6,645 nucleotides of DNA from Phycisphaeraceae bacterium (GCA_029260695.1 JAJDCT010000433.1:1-6645), one strand, 5' to 3'. Shown: positions 1-5,134, numbered from the stretch's first letter. A program made the numbers and translations. Notes: a model not told the origin generated them from the sequence alone.

Positions 1-1
1 T

Positions 2-139
2 CAAGACTTGGTAGATGACAGCCGATGGGATAAAATGCCACCCGGGCCGGAGCTGCCGCAGGAGGTCGTGAGCAACACGCTCAAGAAATACCTTCAAGCG
101 TTCAGTGAATTGACCGGCGGTGAACTAGCGGTGAGTTGA
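2..139 (+). CDS. purC: Phosphoribosylaminoimidazole-succinocarboxamide synthase, C-terminal end (5' truncated by window)
   Basis: The reading frame is open from the window edge to a TGA at 137-139 and gives about 45 C-terminal residues. They contain WDKMPPGPELPQEVV, then a helix with KKYLQAFSELTG. This matches the conserved tail of the long form of SAICAR synthase, where W-x-K-x-PP-x-P-x-LP-x-EVV is followed by a K/R-Y-x-x-A(Y/F)-x-x-LTG helix. The enzyme joins CAIR and aspartate in an ATP-dependent step of cytosolic purine biosynthesis. The catalytic ATP-grasp-like body lies outside the window, so activity cannot be judged. The last residues after LTG (GELAVS) are a short non-conserved tail. 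The gene is closed by the intrinsic terminator about 45 bases downstream and is therefore probably the last gene of its transcript. Recognition rests on the motif alone and is fairly secure. Confidence 0.85.
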   Translation, partial: QDLVDDSRWDKMPPGPELPQEVVSNTLKKYLQAFSELTGGELAVS

Positions 140-183
140 ACGTCCAGCCTGCAATCGGCGCCAAAGGGCGGACCGATTCTCCC

Positions 184-217
184 AGAGCCCACACAGCGCC
201 ACGTGTGGGCTCTTTTA
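184..217 (+). terminator. Intrinsic terminator after purC
   Basis: A perfect 11-bp stem pairs AGAGCCCACAC (184-194) with GTGTGGGCTCT (203-213) around an 8-base loop. The run TTTTATTTTC follows at once. This is a textbook rho-independent terminator, 45 bases after the purC stop codon. It separates purC from the downstream transporter gene. Confidence 0.9.
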
Positions 218-300
218 TTTTCTTCACATGGACCACGGGGAAGGGACAAGCGCGCGGTTTGTTAGCGTGATCCCTGGATGGCTTCACGTCGGCATTGGTA

Positions 301-329
301 TTGGCGGGGGTTGCTGGCTTAGCTAAAGT
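301..329 (+). promoter_or_regulatory. Possible sigma-70-type promoter for the CDF transporter
   Basis: TTGGCG (301-306) and TAAAGT (324-329) are separated by 17 bases. Each box matches the consensus at four of six positions. Transcription would start about position 336, which is the A of the transporter ATG, so the message would be leaderless. The absence of a Shine-Dalgarno sequence fits this. The box matches are weak and could be chance. Confidence 0.3.
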
Positions 330-335
330 AGATGC

Positions 336-1337
336 ATGCCCGAACCGGATGCCGATCCTAACCAACTCTACATCGAGCGCGTGGCGCTGCATGCGATCCT
401 CGCGGGGCTGGTCATTACGCTGATGAAGTTCGGGATCTTCTGGATGACCAACTCGGTGGCGGTGCTGTCCGACGCGATGGAGTCGATCATCAACATCGTC
501 GCCGCAGGTGTGTTGCTCTACAGCGTCTGGCTGAGTAACCGCCCCGCCGACGAAGGCCATCCTTACGGGCACGGCAAGGCCGAGTTCCTCGCGGTCGGCA
601 TGGAGGGCTGGCTGATCCTCTTCGCCGGGCTGTTGATCGGGATCGAGGCGGTGCGCAGGCTTTTCACCGGTTCGGAACTGACGCGCCTAGATGCCGGGCT
701 GTGGATGCTCCTGGGCGTGGGCGTGGTCAGCGCGGCGCTGGCGGGCTACGTCTGGTGGGCAGGCCGGCGGTATCAAAGCGAACCGTTGATCGCTGACGGC
801 AAGCACCTGATGACCGACGTCGCTTCAACGGTGGGGGTGTTAGTTGGCTTGCTCCTGGTGAAATGGACCGGTTGGGGTTGGCTGGACCCGGTCGTGGCGA
901 TCCTCGTCGCGGGGCTTTGCATGGCTGTAAGTTGGCGGCTGCTTTGGAAGTCGATGCAAGGCCTGATGGACTCAAGCGACCCCAAGGATGACGACACGGT
1001 GCGCACGATCCTGAATGACGAGAAGACCGCGGGGCACATCCACGGGTATCACAAGGTCCGCCTGCGTCACAACGGGCCTTTCCATTGGGTCGAGATGCAC
1101 CTCCAGGTGGACGGCGGGATGAACGTCGCGGACAGCCACACCCTGGCGTCGCGGATCGAAGGCCGCATCGAGGCGGCACTGGGTCGTGCCAACGCCACCG
1201 CACACGTCGAGCCTTACACCCCCAGCAAAGACCCCGACAGCCCCGAATATCAGCCCGACGGCCCCCCCACGGCCGACCTGAGATACGGGCCCGACACCCC
1301 CGCCGAAATTCCCGTTGTCCGCAACGACCCTTTGTGA
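336..1337 (+). CDS. Cation diffusion facilitator (CDF) family divalent metal exporter
   Basis: This 333-residue inner-membrane protein belongs to the cation diffusion facilitator family, which exports divalent metals such as Zn, Fe, Mn or Co in exchange for protons. About six membrane segments are visible between residues 16 and 205. The signature SVAVLSDAMES (40-50) is in TM2, HPYGHGKAE (75-83) is in the cytoplasmic TM2-TM3 loop, and DGKHLMTD (154-161) is in TM5. A cytoplasmic ferredoxin-like domain follows (about 213-293), with H239, H255, H268 and a terminal AHVEP (289-293) at positions that bind metal in YiiP-type proteins. A 40-residue Pro/Asp-rich tail ends the protein and is not part of the family core. 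The TM5 half of the transport site is canonical (H157, D161). The TM2 half has E49 and N53 where YiiP/ZitB types have D/D or H/D, so specificity cannot be read off. A stop codon (TAA, 324-326) lies just upstream in frame, so ATG 336 is the earliest start. No Shine-Dalgarno is seen. The family call is secure; the metal is unknown. Confidence 0.93.
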   Translation: MPEPDADPNQLYIERVALHAILAGLVITLMKFGIFWMTNSVAVLSDAMESIINIVAAGVLLYSVWLSNRPADEGHPYGHGKAEFLAVGMEGWLILFAGLLIGIEAVRRLFTGSELTRLDAGLWMLLGVGVVSAALAGYVWWAGRRYQSEPLIADGKHLMTDVASTVGVLVGLLLVKWTGWGWLDPVVAILVAGLCMAVSWRLLWKSMQGLMDSSDPKDDDTVRTILNDEKTAGHIHGYHKVRLRHNGPFHWVEMHLQVDGGMNVADSHTLASRIEGRIEAALGRANATAHVEPYTPSKDPDSPEYQPDGPPTADLRYGPDTPAEIPVVRNDPL

Positions 1338-1388
1338 TACTCTTTTTTCTGGTCGCCACCCGTCACCGGGCCGACCGACAAACACTGT

Positions 1389-1462
1389 CGGGGTGTAGCT
1401 CAGCTTGGTAGAGCGCTTCGTTCGGGGCGAAGAGGTCGCATGTTCGAATCATGTCACCCCGA
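1389..1462 (+). tRNA. tRNA-Pro (anticodon CGG)
   Basis: A full cloverleaf can be folded. The acceptor stem is CGGGGTG (1389-1395) with CACCCCG (1455-1461), with discriminator A1462. The D stem is GCTC/GAGC with loop AGCTTGGTA, and the anticodon stem is CTTCG/CGAAG. The anticodon loop is TTCGGGG, with CGG at 1423-1425. The variable loop has 5 bases, and the T arm is GCATG-TTCGAAT-CATGT. The C1-G72 first pair is typical of bacterial tRNA-Pro. The CCA end is not encoded. It reads CCG codons. It lies 51 bases after the CDF gene with no clear terminator between, so it may be co-transcribed. An imperfect hairpin follows at 1474-1499. No integrase or 3'-end duplication marks it as an integration site in this window. 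Confidence 0.96.
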
Positions 1463-1853
1463 TTAATAGGGCCTTGGTTTGTAGGGGCTACAGCACCAAA
1501 GAACCCTAGGGGGTCACCAAGCCTGCATCCCCATCCGACCCACTTCGATCCTGCTACCCCACTTACGCATACCCATTGCCGATCCCGCCAACAAGCCAGG
1601 TCTTGACTTGCCTCATGGGTTATGTGGGATTTGCCGGCTCATACAGCGGGCGCTACCTAAAAATCTCATTTTTTAGAAACGGCACTTAGTGCCCTCTTGT
1701 TGCCGGGATATTGGATGATGCTGCGTGGGGCCGGGTCTTTCCGAGCATCGGGAACACTCGGGGTGACCAATTCTTACCGTTGAGTACGGTCGGCCATAAA
1801 AGGCTTTTAAGCGGTCCTTTGGGGCACAAAAAACCGACTTCTGAGCGGTCACG
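1463..1853. other. Intergenic region without a convincing gene
   Basis: No ORF here has a ribosome binding site, family motif or plausible composition. Visible items are an imperfect hairpin just after the tRNA (1474-1499: TTGGT/ACCAA outside, TGTAG/CTACA inside a GGG loop) and a small hairpin GGCAC-TTA-GTGCC at 1681-1693. Short in-frame stretches on both strands (about 60-68 codons between 1686 and 1917) resemble no family I know. The stretch leads into the possible sigma-54 promoter of the cytochrome gene. Confidence 0.6.
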
Positions 1854-1870
1854 TTGGTATAGCACTTGCA
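1854..1870 (+). promoter_or_regulatory. rpoN-type site: Possible sigma-54 (-24/-12) promoter for the cytochrome gene
   Basis: TTGG at 1854-1857 and TTGCA at 1866-1870 place the invariant GG (1856-1857) and GC (1868-1869) exactly 10 bases apart, as sigma-54 RNA polymerase requires. The TTGC(A) half is a full match, while the CACG that normally follows GG is replaced by TATA. Transcription would begin near 1881 and leave a leader of about 300 bases before the cytochrome ATG. A partial direct repeat, GGTATAGCA/TGTATAGCA, overlaps the site (1856-1864, 1881-1889). I found no enhancer-binding-protein gene in the window. A chance match is possible. Confidence 0.35.
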
Positions 1871-1930
1871 CTATTCGTTTGTATAGCAGGTCTCTAACTC
1901 ACGAGTACAAGACATGACACAAACGATGAT

Positions 1931-2150
1931 ATATCCCGGCCTGACCGATAAGCCGGTGCCTGTGAGGGCACCTCCACGGGGTCGGGATTGGGTTTGACGT
2001 TGCCGGTCACCGACACGTGGGGCCGGCAAATGAGACAGGATCTCAAAGAATCTGTTTTGATTGTGACTCAGAAAAAAGACGCCCCGGCCGGCTCGACCCA
2101 AGCGTAAACGAAGGGCGAACCGGGCACGAGGCGAAAGCCACGAATGGCCT
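1931..2150 (+). promoter_or_regulatory. Structured 5' leader of the cytochrome mRNA, class unknown
   Basis: Several GC-rich helices can be drawn. ATCCC (1933-1937) pairs with GGGAT (1984-1988), GACC (1943-1946) with GGTC (1980-1983), and GGTGCC (1955-1960) with GGCACC (1967-1972) around loop TGTGAG. Together these form a nested three-helix domain. A competing helix, CCGGC (1936-1940) with GCCGG (1952-1956), excludes part of it. A second hairpin pairs TTGCCGG (2000-2006) with CCGGCAA (2023-2029). A third is GGC-GAAA-GCC, a GNRA tetraloop hairpin near 2135-2144, just before the ribosome binding site. Alternative pairings in a long leader are typical of riboswitches and other cis-regulatory RNAs. 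I cannot match it to a named class, and no ligand can be proposed. Confidence 0.35.
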
Positions 2151-2164
2151 TGAACATTTTACTT

Positions 2165-2171
2165 TAGGAGA
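2165..2171 (+). promoter_or_regulatory. Ribosome binding site that fixes the cytochrome start
   Basis: TAGGAGA, an almost perfect Shine-Dalgarno sequence, ends 7 bases before ATG 2179. The frame is open upstream to at least 2017, but only the ATG at 2179 has this site and is followed at once by a signal peptide. That settles the start. Confidence 0.85.
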
Positions 2172-2178
2172 CGCCAAA

Positions 2179-2784
2179 ATGAAATCTCAACTGATCGTAG
2201 GAGCACTGGCTGTGGCGGGCCTGGCATTCGCGATGAGCGGCAGTTCTTTCGCCGCCCACTCGGATCACGGTTGCTTCAACTGTCACGTCCCGCATAAGTC
2301 CGGCGACGCGACCGACCCCGATGCGTATGGTGTGCCCCTGTGGAGCACCGAGCAGCTCAAGGACGGCCTGCCGACCTTCGACCTGTACACCAGCGGCAGC
2401 CTTGACGCGACCGATGTCAGCCAGCCCAGCGGCCCCAGCAAGCTTTGCCTGGGTTGCCACGACGGCAGCTACTCGGTCTTCGCCTTCATCCCCGATACCG
2501 AAGCTATTTTCGAGACCGGCGACCTGGCGAGTTCTCACCCCATTTCGTTCACCTATGACAGCGCCCTGGCCACCGCCGACGGCGCCCTGCATGACCCGGC
2601 CACGGTGACCTCGGGCCTGGGTGGGACGATCGCGGAAGACCTGCTGGATTCACAGGACAAGGTGCAGTGCACCAGCTGCCACGACGTGCATACGACCGGC
2701 TTCGGCGAGTACCTGCTGAAGTACGACATCGACGCCGCCGCGGAGCACGAAGCCCTGCTGTGCCGTGCCTGCCACGCCCGCTAA
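2179..2784 (+). CDS. Secreted four-haem c-type cytochrome (doubled CXXCH type)
   Basis: This 201-residue protein begins with a Sec signal peptide: a short basic start, a hydrophobic core at about residues 5-19, and probable cleavage after SSFA (about residue 25). The mature part carries four covalent haem c motifs: CFNCH (32-36), CLGCH (90-94), CTSCH (164-168) and CRACH (195-199). Possible distal ligands include H39 in VPHKSGD, H120 in SHPISF, H138, and H171 in DVHTTG. The order SKLCLGCHDGS, SHPI, VQCTSCHDVH, LLCRACH is characteristic of doubled-CXXCH/cytochrome c3-like electron-transfer proteins of the periplasm or cell surface. The protein would pass single electrons between membrane quinol oxidation and terminal acceptors, but the partner is not in the window. 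It has a strong Shine-Dalgarno sequence, a long structured leader and its own terminator, so it appears monocistronic. The haem sites are certain; the physiological role is inferred. Confidence 0.93.
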   Translation: MKSQLIVGALAVAGLAFAMSGSSFAAHSDHGCFNCHVPHKSGDATDPDAYGVPLWSTEQLKDGLPTFDLYTSGSLDATDVSQPSGPSKLCLGCHDGSYSVFAFIPDTEAIFETGDLASSHPISFTYDSALATADGALHDPATVTSGLGGTIAEDLLDSQDKVQCTSCHDVHTTGFGEYLLKYDIDAAAEHEALLCRACHAR

Positions 2785-2821
2785 GAGAGGGTCGTGTCTG
2801 ACATTTAGAGACCGTTATGTA

Positions 2822-2862
2822 AAGCGGGGCCCGTTCGTGTGACGGGTCCCGTTTGTTTTTTG
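2822..2862 (+). terminator. Intrinsic terminator after the cytochrome gene
   Basis: A stem of about 13 bp (including G-U pairs) runs from 2822-2834 (core CGGGGCCCGT) to 2842-2854 (core ACGGGTCCCG) around the loop TCGTGTG. It leads into a T-rich run (GTTTGTTTTTT). It lies about 38 bases after the cytochrome stop codon. It is a strong rho-independent terminator. Confidence 0.9.
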
Positions 2863-2897
2863 GTGTCACAGCCGGCACATGAAAGAATTGGATAACC

Positions 2898-2969
2898 GCC
2901 AAGGCGCGAAGAGCGCGGAGACAGACAAGAATTGAAACAGTGATGAACGCGGATGAACGGTGATTAAGA
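2898..2969 (+). repeat. 72-base direct repeat, copy A
   Basis: This unit starts GCCAAGGCGC and ends GGTGATTAAGA. It matches copy B (2974-3045) at 65 of 72 positions by hand alignment without gaps, and six of the seven changes are G/A or G/T. The two copies are separated by only four bases, giving a 76-base period. Copy A overlaps the left terminal inverted repeat of the larger element. Confidence 0.85.
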
Positions 2970-2973
2970 CACA

Positions 2974-3045
2974 GCCAAGGCGCAAAGAGCGCGGAGGCAG
3001 ACAGGAGTTGAAACAGTGATGAACGCTGATAAACGGTGATGAAGA
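2974..3045 (+). repeat. 72-base direct repeat, copy B
   Basis: This is the second copy of the unit at 2898-2969. Its core AACAGTGATGAACGCTG (3012-3028) has a perfect 17-base inverted copy at 3078-3094, so the RNA of either strand would fold into a hairpin with a loop of about 49 bases. Confidence 0.85.
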
Positions 3046-3192
3046 GCTAGGCCAAACCGCTAAGCGAAAGGCTTTACCAGCGTTCATCACTGTTACACAC
3101 GCCTTGATCTTCTCTGTGTCTCTGTGCCTCTGTGGTTAATGCTTGTTTCTGTTTTCCTTGGCGACCTCCGCGTCTTGGCGGTTCAATTTCTT

Positions 3193-3717
3193 AATCTCAA
3201 AAACCCACGAGGTTCCAGCGGTAACGGCAGGCGCGGCACGTCGGGACCGGGTCGGGCCCGCGTCCTGTGAATCCGTCATCTAGCCGGGACGATCCGCTTG
3301 CAAGTCCCGTCACCGGCCACGCCTTTTGAGCGTGGCTTTCCGTGGGGGCGGCCCTCGAGTCCCGGTCCTTTTAATCTTTGGATGCTCAGGGTAGCTGACG
3401 ATCGCCGTCGTGAGGTTGTCGGCAGACGCCGCCCCGGAAGTTACTCCAGAAAAAAGTGACGTCTCCACACTTGGGCGGTGCGACGGGTTTGTGCGCATGG
3501 GAGTGGTTTTGCTGGGCCTCACTCCACCACAAGGTCCTACCCGGCCAGCCCCTACGAATCTTCGTGCCGTGCCGCATTTTATTTCAGAAACCCGCCCATG
3601 CCGTGCGCACAACGCAACGAGCCGCCTAACATCCCAGACACCCGACATCCAGGCAAGTACCAATAGGGGCTTATCCCCTTTTCTTCCCCCTTTTTCGCCC
3701 CTTTACCCAGCCCAAAG
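3193..3717. other. Intergenic region with GC-rich hairpins, no gene recognised
   Basis: No ORF here looks real. The longer open stretches on either strand (about 3310-3663 minus, 3410-3730 plus) overlap each other, lack ribosome binding sites and are rich in Arg/Pro/Ser, as out-of-frame GC-rich DNA tends to be. Visible structures are a GGAC/GTCC hairpin at 3244-3265, CGGGAC/GTCCCG at 3285-3290 and 3304-3309, and GCCACGC/GCGTGGC at 3316-3336 followed by TTTC. Further on are GGAGTG/CACTCC (3500-3525) and a short AGGGG/CCCCT hairpin before a T-rich tract (3665-3700). An unrecognised small RNA in 3240-3340 cannot be excluded. Confidence 0.5.
3665..3695 (+). terminator. Possible weak terminator upstream of the fic promoter
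   Basis: AGGGG (3665-3669) pairs with CCCCT (3675-3679) around CTTAT, and is followed by TTTCTTCCCCCTTTTT. The stem is only 5 bp but GC-rich, and the downstream tract is pyrimidine-rich rather than pure T. It could insulate the fic promoter from upstream transcription. The evidence is modest. Confidence 0.3.
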
Positions 3718-3721
3718 CTAT

Positions 3722-3747
3722 TGTAAATAAATGGCCGGGTATTTACA
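3722..3747. promoter_or_regulatory. Palindromic operator 1 upstream of fic
   Basis: TGTAAATA (3722-3729) and TATTTACA (3740-3747) are perfect inverted repeats separated by 10 bases. In this copy the symmetry extends to 12 bp per arm (CTATTGTAAATA at 3718-3729 and its complement at 3740-3751). It has the same architecture as operator 2 and lies just upstream of the -35 box. Such symmetry implies binding by a dimeric regulator. Confidence 0.8.
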
Positions 3748-3754
3748 ATAGATC

Positions 3755-3783
3755 TTGACCGTGTAAATAAACCATGTTATATT
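3755..3783 (+). promoter_or_regulatory. Sigma-70-type promoter of fic
   Basis: TTGACC (3755-3760) and TATATT (3778-3783) are exactly 17 bases apart, and each matches the consensus at five of six positions. Transcription should start near 3790, giving a short leader of about 28 bases before ATG 3818. Operator 2 covers the spacer and the -10 box. Confidence 0.8.
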
Positions 3784-3787
3784 TACA
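3762..3787. promoter_or_regulatory. Palindromic operator 2 overlapping the fic -10 box
   Basis: TGTAAATA (3762-3769), 10 bases, then TATTTACA (3780-3787): the same half-sites and the same spacing as operator 1. The two centres are 40 bases apart, close to four helical turns, so bound proteins would lie on nearly the same face of the DNA. A protein here would block RNA polymerase from the promoter at 3755-3783, so repression is expected. Confidence 0.8.
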
Positions 3788-3803
3788 TTAGGCATTCTCG
3801 ATG

Positions 3804-3809
3804 AAAGGA
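3804..3809 (+). promoter_or_regulatory. Ribosome binding site of fic
   Basis: AAAGGA ends 8 bases before ATG 3818 and selects that codon as the start. Confidence 0.7.
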
Positions 3810-3817
3810 CTTCCAGT

Positions 3818-4987
3818 ATGGATTCGACCCGATTCACCGCCGATAAAACAGGGGACTTAGTCCGGATACAGACCAATCATGGCTCAGACGTAGCCTTTGT
3901 CCCACACCCTCTGCCCCCAAACTGGTCGCTACCATCGGAGTTCGGCGAACTGCTGGGTGATGCCCGTGAGGCTTTTGGGACTCTGAATGGTATCGGGCAG
4001 ACACTCACAAGCCCTCAACTACTCCTAACACCGCTACAGCAACGTGAAGCGATCAAGTCATCGAGCATGGAAGGCACCTATGCCACTCCCATGGAGCTAT
4101 TGAAATATGAGCTAGACCCGCAAGAGTCTACTTCAAACGCAGACAAGCGTAGCGTCTGGCAAGAGGTTCACAATCATAGTGCAGCTTTGCAGCATGGTTT
4201 TAAACGCATGAGTGATGATGGCTTCCCTATGTCATTACGGCTTATCCGTGAAATGCACGCTCGCCTGTTGGGTGGTGTACGAGGGCAAGAAAAGACACCA
4301 GGTGAGTTCAGAACCAGGCAGGTTCATATAGGCTCGGACTACAGGTTCATTCCGCCCCCGCCAGACAAACTGGAAGAGTGTCTAAATCACTTCGAGTCAT
4401 ACCTCCACGACCGCAGCGGTGACCACAACCCGTTAGTATTAGCTTATATCACTCACTACCACTTTGAGACTATCCACCCCTTCTTAGATGGCAACGGACG
4501 TATCGGGCGAGTACTACTATCCCTGCTGCTGTGTGACTGGCACGGACACGCTCTACCTTGGCTGTACATGAGTGCGTACTTCGACAGGTACAAGGATGAA
4601 TATACAGACAGGCTATTCAAGGTAAGCACAGAGGGGGACTGGTCTGGTTGGATAGAGTTCTGTCTCAGAGGGACCATCTATCAATGCAACGACACCATCA
4701 GGCGGTGTAAAAAACTGAATGACATCAAGCAAAGGTACTACATGAGCTTCAGTTCACTAACCCCAAGAGCCCACCAGATAATCGGCAAATTCTTTGATGC
4801 ACCGGTATTCAGGGCTAGGGATGTAATGCGGTGGTGTGGTGTCTCAAATCCAACAGCTCACAAGTACATCAATAAGTTCATCAAGGCCGGAATAGTTGAT
4901 AATATCGAAGGTGAAAAGCCAAAGCTGTTCTTCGCACCAGAGATATTCAGGGCATCCCTAGTCGAAGGAGTTGAAGATTCGGTCTAA
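3818..4987 (+). CDS. fic: Fic family protein (class II adenylyltransferase/AMPylator) with C-terminal winged helix
   Basis: This 389-residue cytosolic protein has the catalytic Fic motif HPFLDGNGRIGR at 220-231. H220 is the base, D224 coordinates metal, and the GNGR loop plus R231 bind ATP phosphates. Fic enzymes usually transfer AMP from ATP to Ser/Thr/Tyr hydroxyls of target proteins. The N-terminal domain carries SSSMEG (81-86), fitting the class II inhibitory helix (S/T)xxxE(G/N). E85 is predicted to occupy the catalytic arginine and keep the enzyme off. The target-docking flap is around RQVHIGSDYRFIPP (167-180). The C-terminus, about 315-376, looks like a winged helix-turn-helix, with a putative recognition helix near VSNPTAHKYINKF (342-354). 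Length and order match the Fic/DOC-N plus Fic plus wHTH architecture. No separate antitoxin gene is adjacent, as expected for class II. Third positions are clearly more AT-rich than in the CDF and NHL genes, suggesting acquisition. The target protein is unknown. Confidence 0.95.
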   Translation: MDSTRFTADKTGDLVRIQTNHGSDVAFVPHPLPPNWSLPSEFGELLGDAREAFGTLNGIGQTLTSPQLLLTPLQQREAIKSSSMEGTYATPMELLKYELDPQESTSNADKRSVWQEVHNHSAALQHGFKRMSDDGFPMSLRLIREMHARLLGGVRGQEKTPGEFRTRQVHIGSDYRFIPPPPDKLEECLNHFESYLHDRSGDHNPLVLAYITHYHFETIHPFLDGNGRIGRVLLSLLLCDWHGHALPWLYMSAYFDRYKDEYTDRLFKVSTEGDWSGWIEFCLRGTIYQCNDTIRRCKKLNDIKQRYYMSFSSLTPRAHQIIGKFFDAPVFRARDVMRWCGVSNPTAHKYINKFIKAGIVDNIEGEKPKLFFAPEIFRASLVEGVEDSV

Positions 4988-5134
4988 CACAGGCCGCCTC
5001 ACCCCCACCTGATAAGTTCGTATCTTCTTTACGACCTTAGCCAGGGGCGGAAAAGGTTCCAGGAATCTTAAAACCCGCAAATGAGGCTGGCCCGAAGGGC
5101 GCACAATTGTATTGACCCATCTGGCGAACAGATT
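4988..5134. other. Region downstream of fic, no gene seen
   Basis: There is no strong terminator here. The only structure is an imperfect hairpin, AAG-T-TCGTA / TACGA-C-CTT (5014-5038), without a T run. The stretch joins the AT-richer fic gene to the GC-richer NHL remnant and may hold the junction of an insertion, but I see no attachment site or target duplication. Confidence 0.4.

Larger units (their letters stand above)
2883..3192. repeat. Palindromic intergenic repeat element (about 310 bp)
   Basis: The ends are imperfect inverted repeats. The left end has AAGAATTG, three extra bases, then AACCGCCAAG (2883-2903). The right end is the complement, CTTGGCGGTT then CAATTTCTT (3174-3192). Inside lie two 72-base direct repeats, an inverted 17-base copy of their core (3078-3094), and the block TTCTCTGTGTCTCTGTGCCT (from 3110, continuing to about 3140). 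Blocks of this kind (AACCGCCAAG, CTCTGTGCCTCTGTGG, CAGTGATGAACGCTGAT) are, from memory, dispersed in intergenic DNA of many unrelated environmental bacteria and give rise to spurious proteins. No transposase is encoded, so it would be a non-autonomous element or a structured repeat. The boundaries are approximate. Confidence 0.7.

Noticed and set aside
727..1411. Several long open frames opposite or overlapping the CDF gene
   Set aside because: They are shadows of a GC-rich gene: Arg/Gly/Pro-rich translations without motifs, whereas the CDF frame carries all the family signatures.
1389..1462. tRNA as an integration site of a mobile element
   Set aside because: No integrase gene and no duplicate of the tRNA 3' end is visible in the window.
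1686..1917. Short open frames on both strands after the tRNA
   Set aside because: They overlap each other, have no start signals, and show no recognisable motifs or membrane segments.
2085..2150. Resemblance of the late cytochrome leader (AGGGCGAACC, GGCGAAAGCCACG) to the cyclic-di-GMP-I (GEMM) riboswitch
   Set aside because: The GEMM core needs a hairpin between the AAACC and GACGCAAAGCC parts and a second paired arm after it. Here the intervening hairpin is not formed and the second arm is missing, so only short look-alike words remain.
2017..2178. Upstream extension of the cytochrome reading frame (54 extra codons)
   Set aside because: The ATG at 2179 has a strong Shine-Dalgarno sequence and begins a signal peptide. 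The extension would place that signal inside the protein.
2898..3045. Direct repeats as a CRISPR array
   Set aside because: There are only two units of 72 bases with a 4-base gap, so there is no repeat/spacer pattern and no cas gene.
2866..3090. Minus-strand open frame through the repeat element (about 74 codons)
   Set aside because: It lies within the repeat blocks. Translations of such blocks (FISVHHCFNSC, SALFAPWR and so on) are, as I recall, familiar spurious proteins.
3310..3663. Minus-strand open frame of 117 codons
   Set aside because: It has no ribosome binding site or family motif, its composition is Arg/Pro/Thr-rich, and it overlaps other equally open frames. It looks like chance openness in GC-rich DNA.
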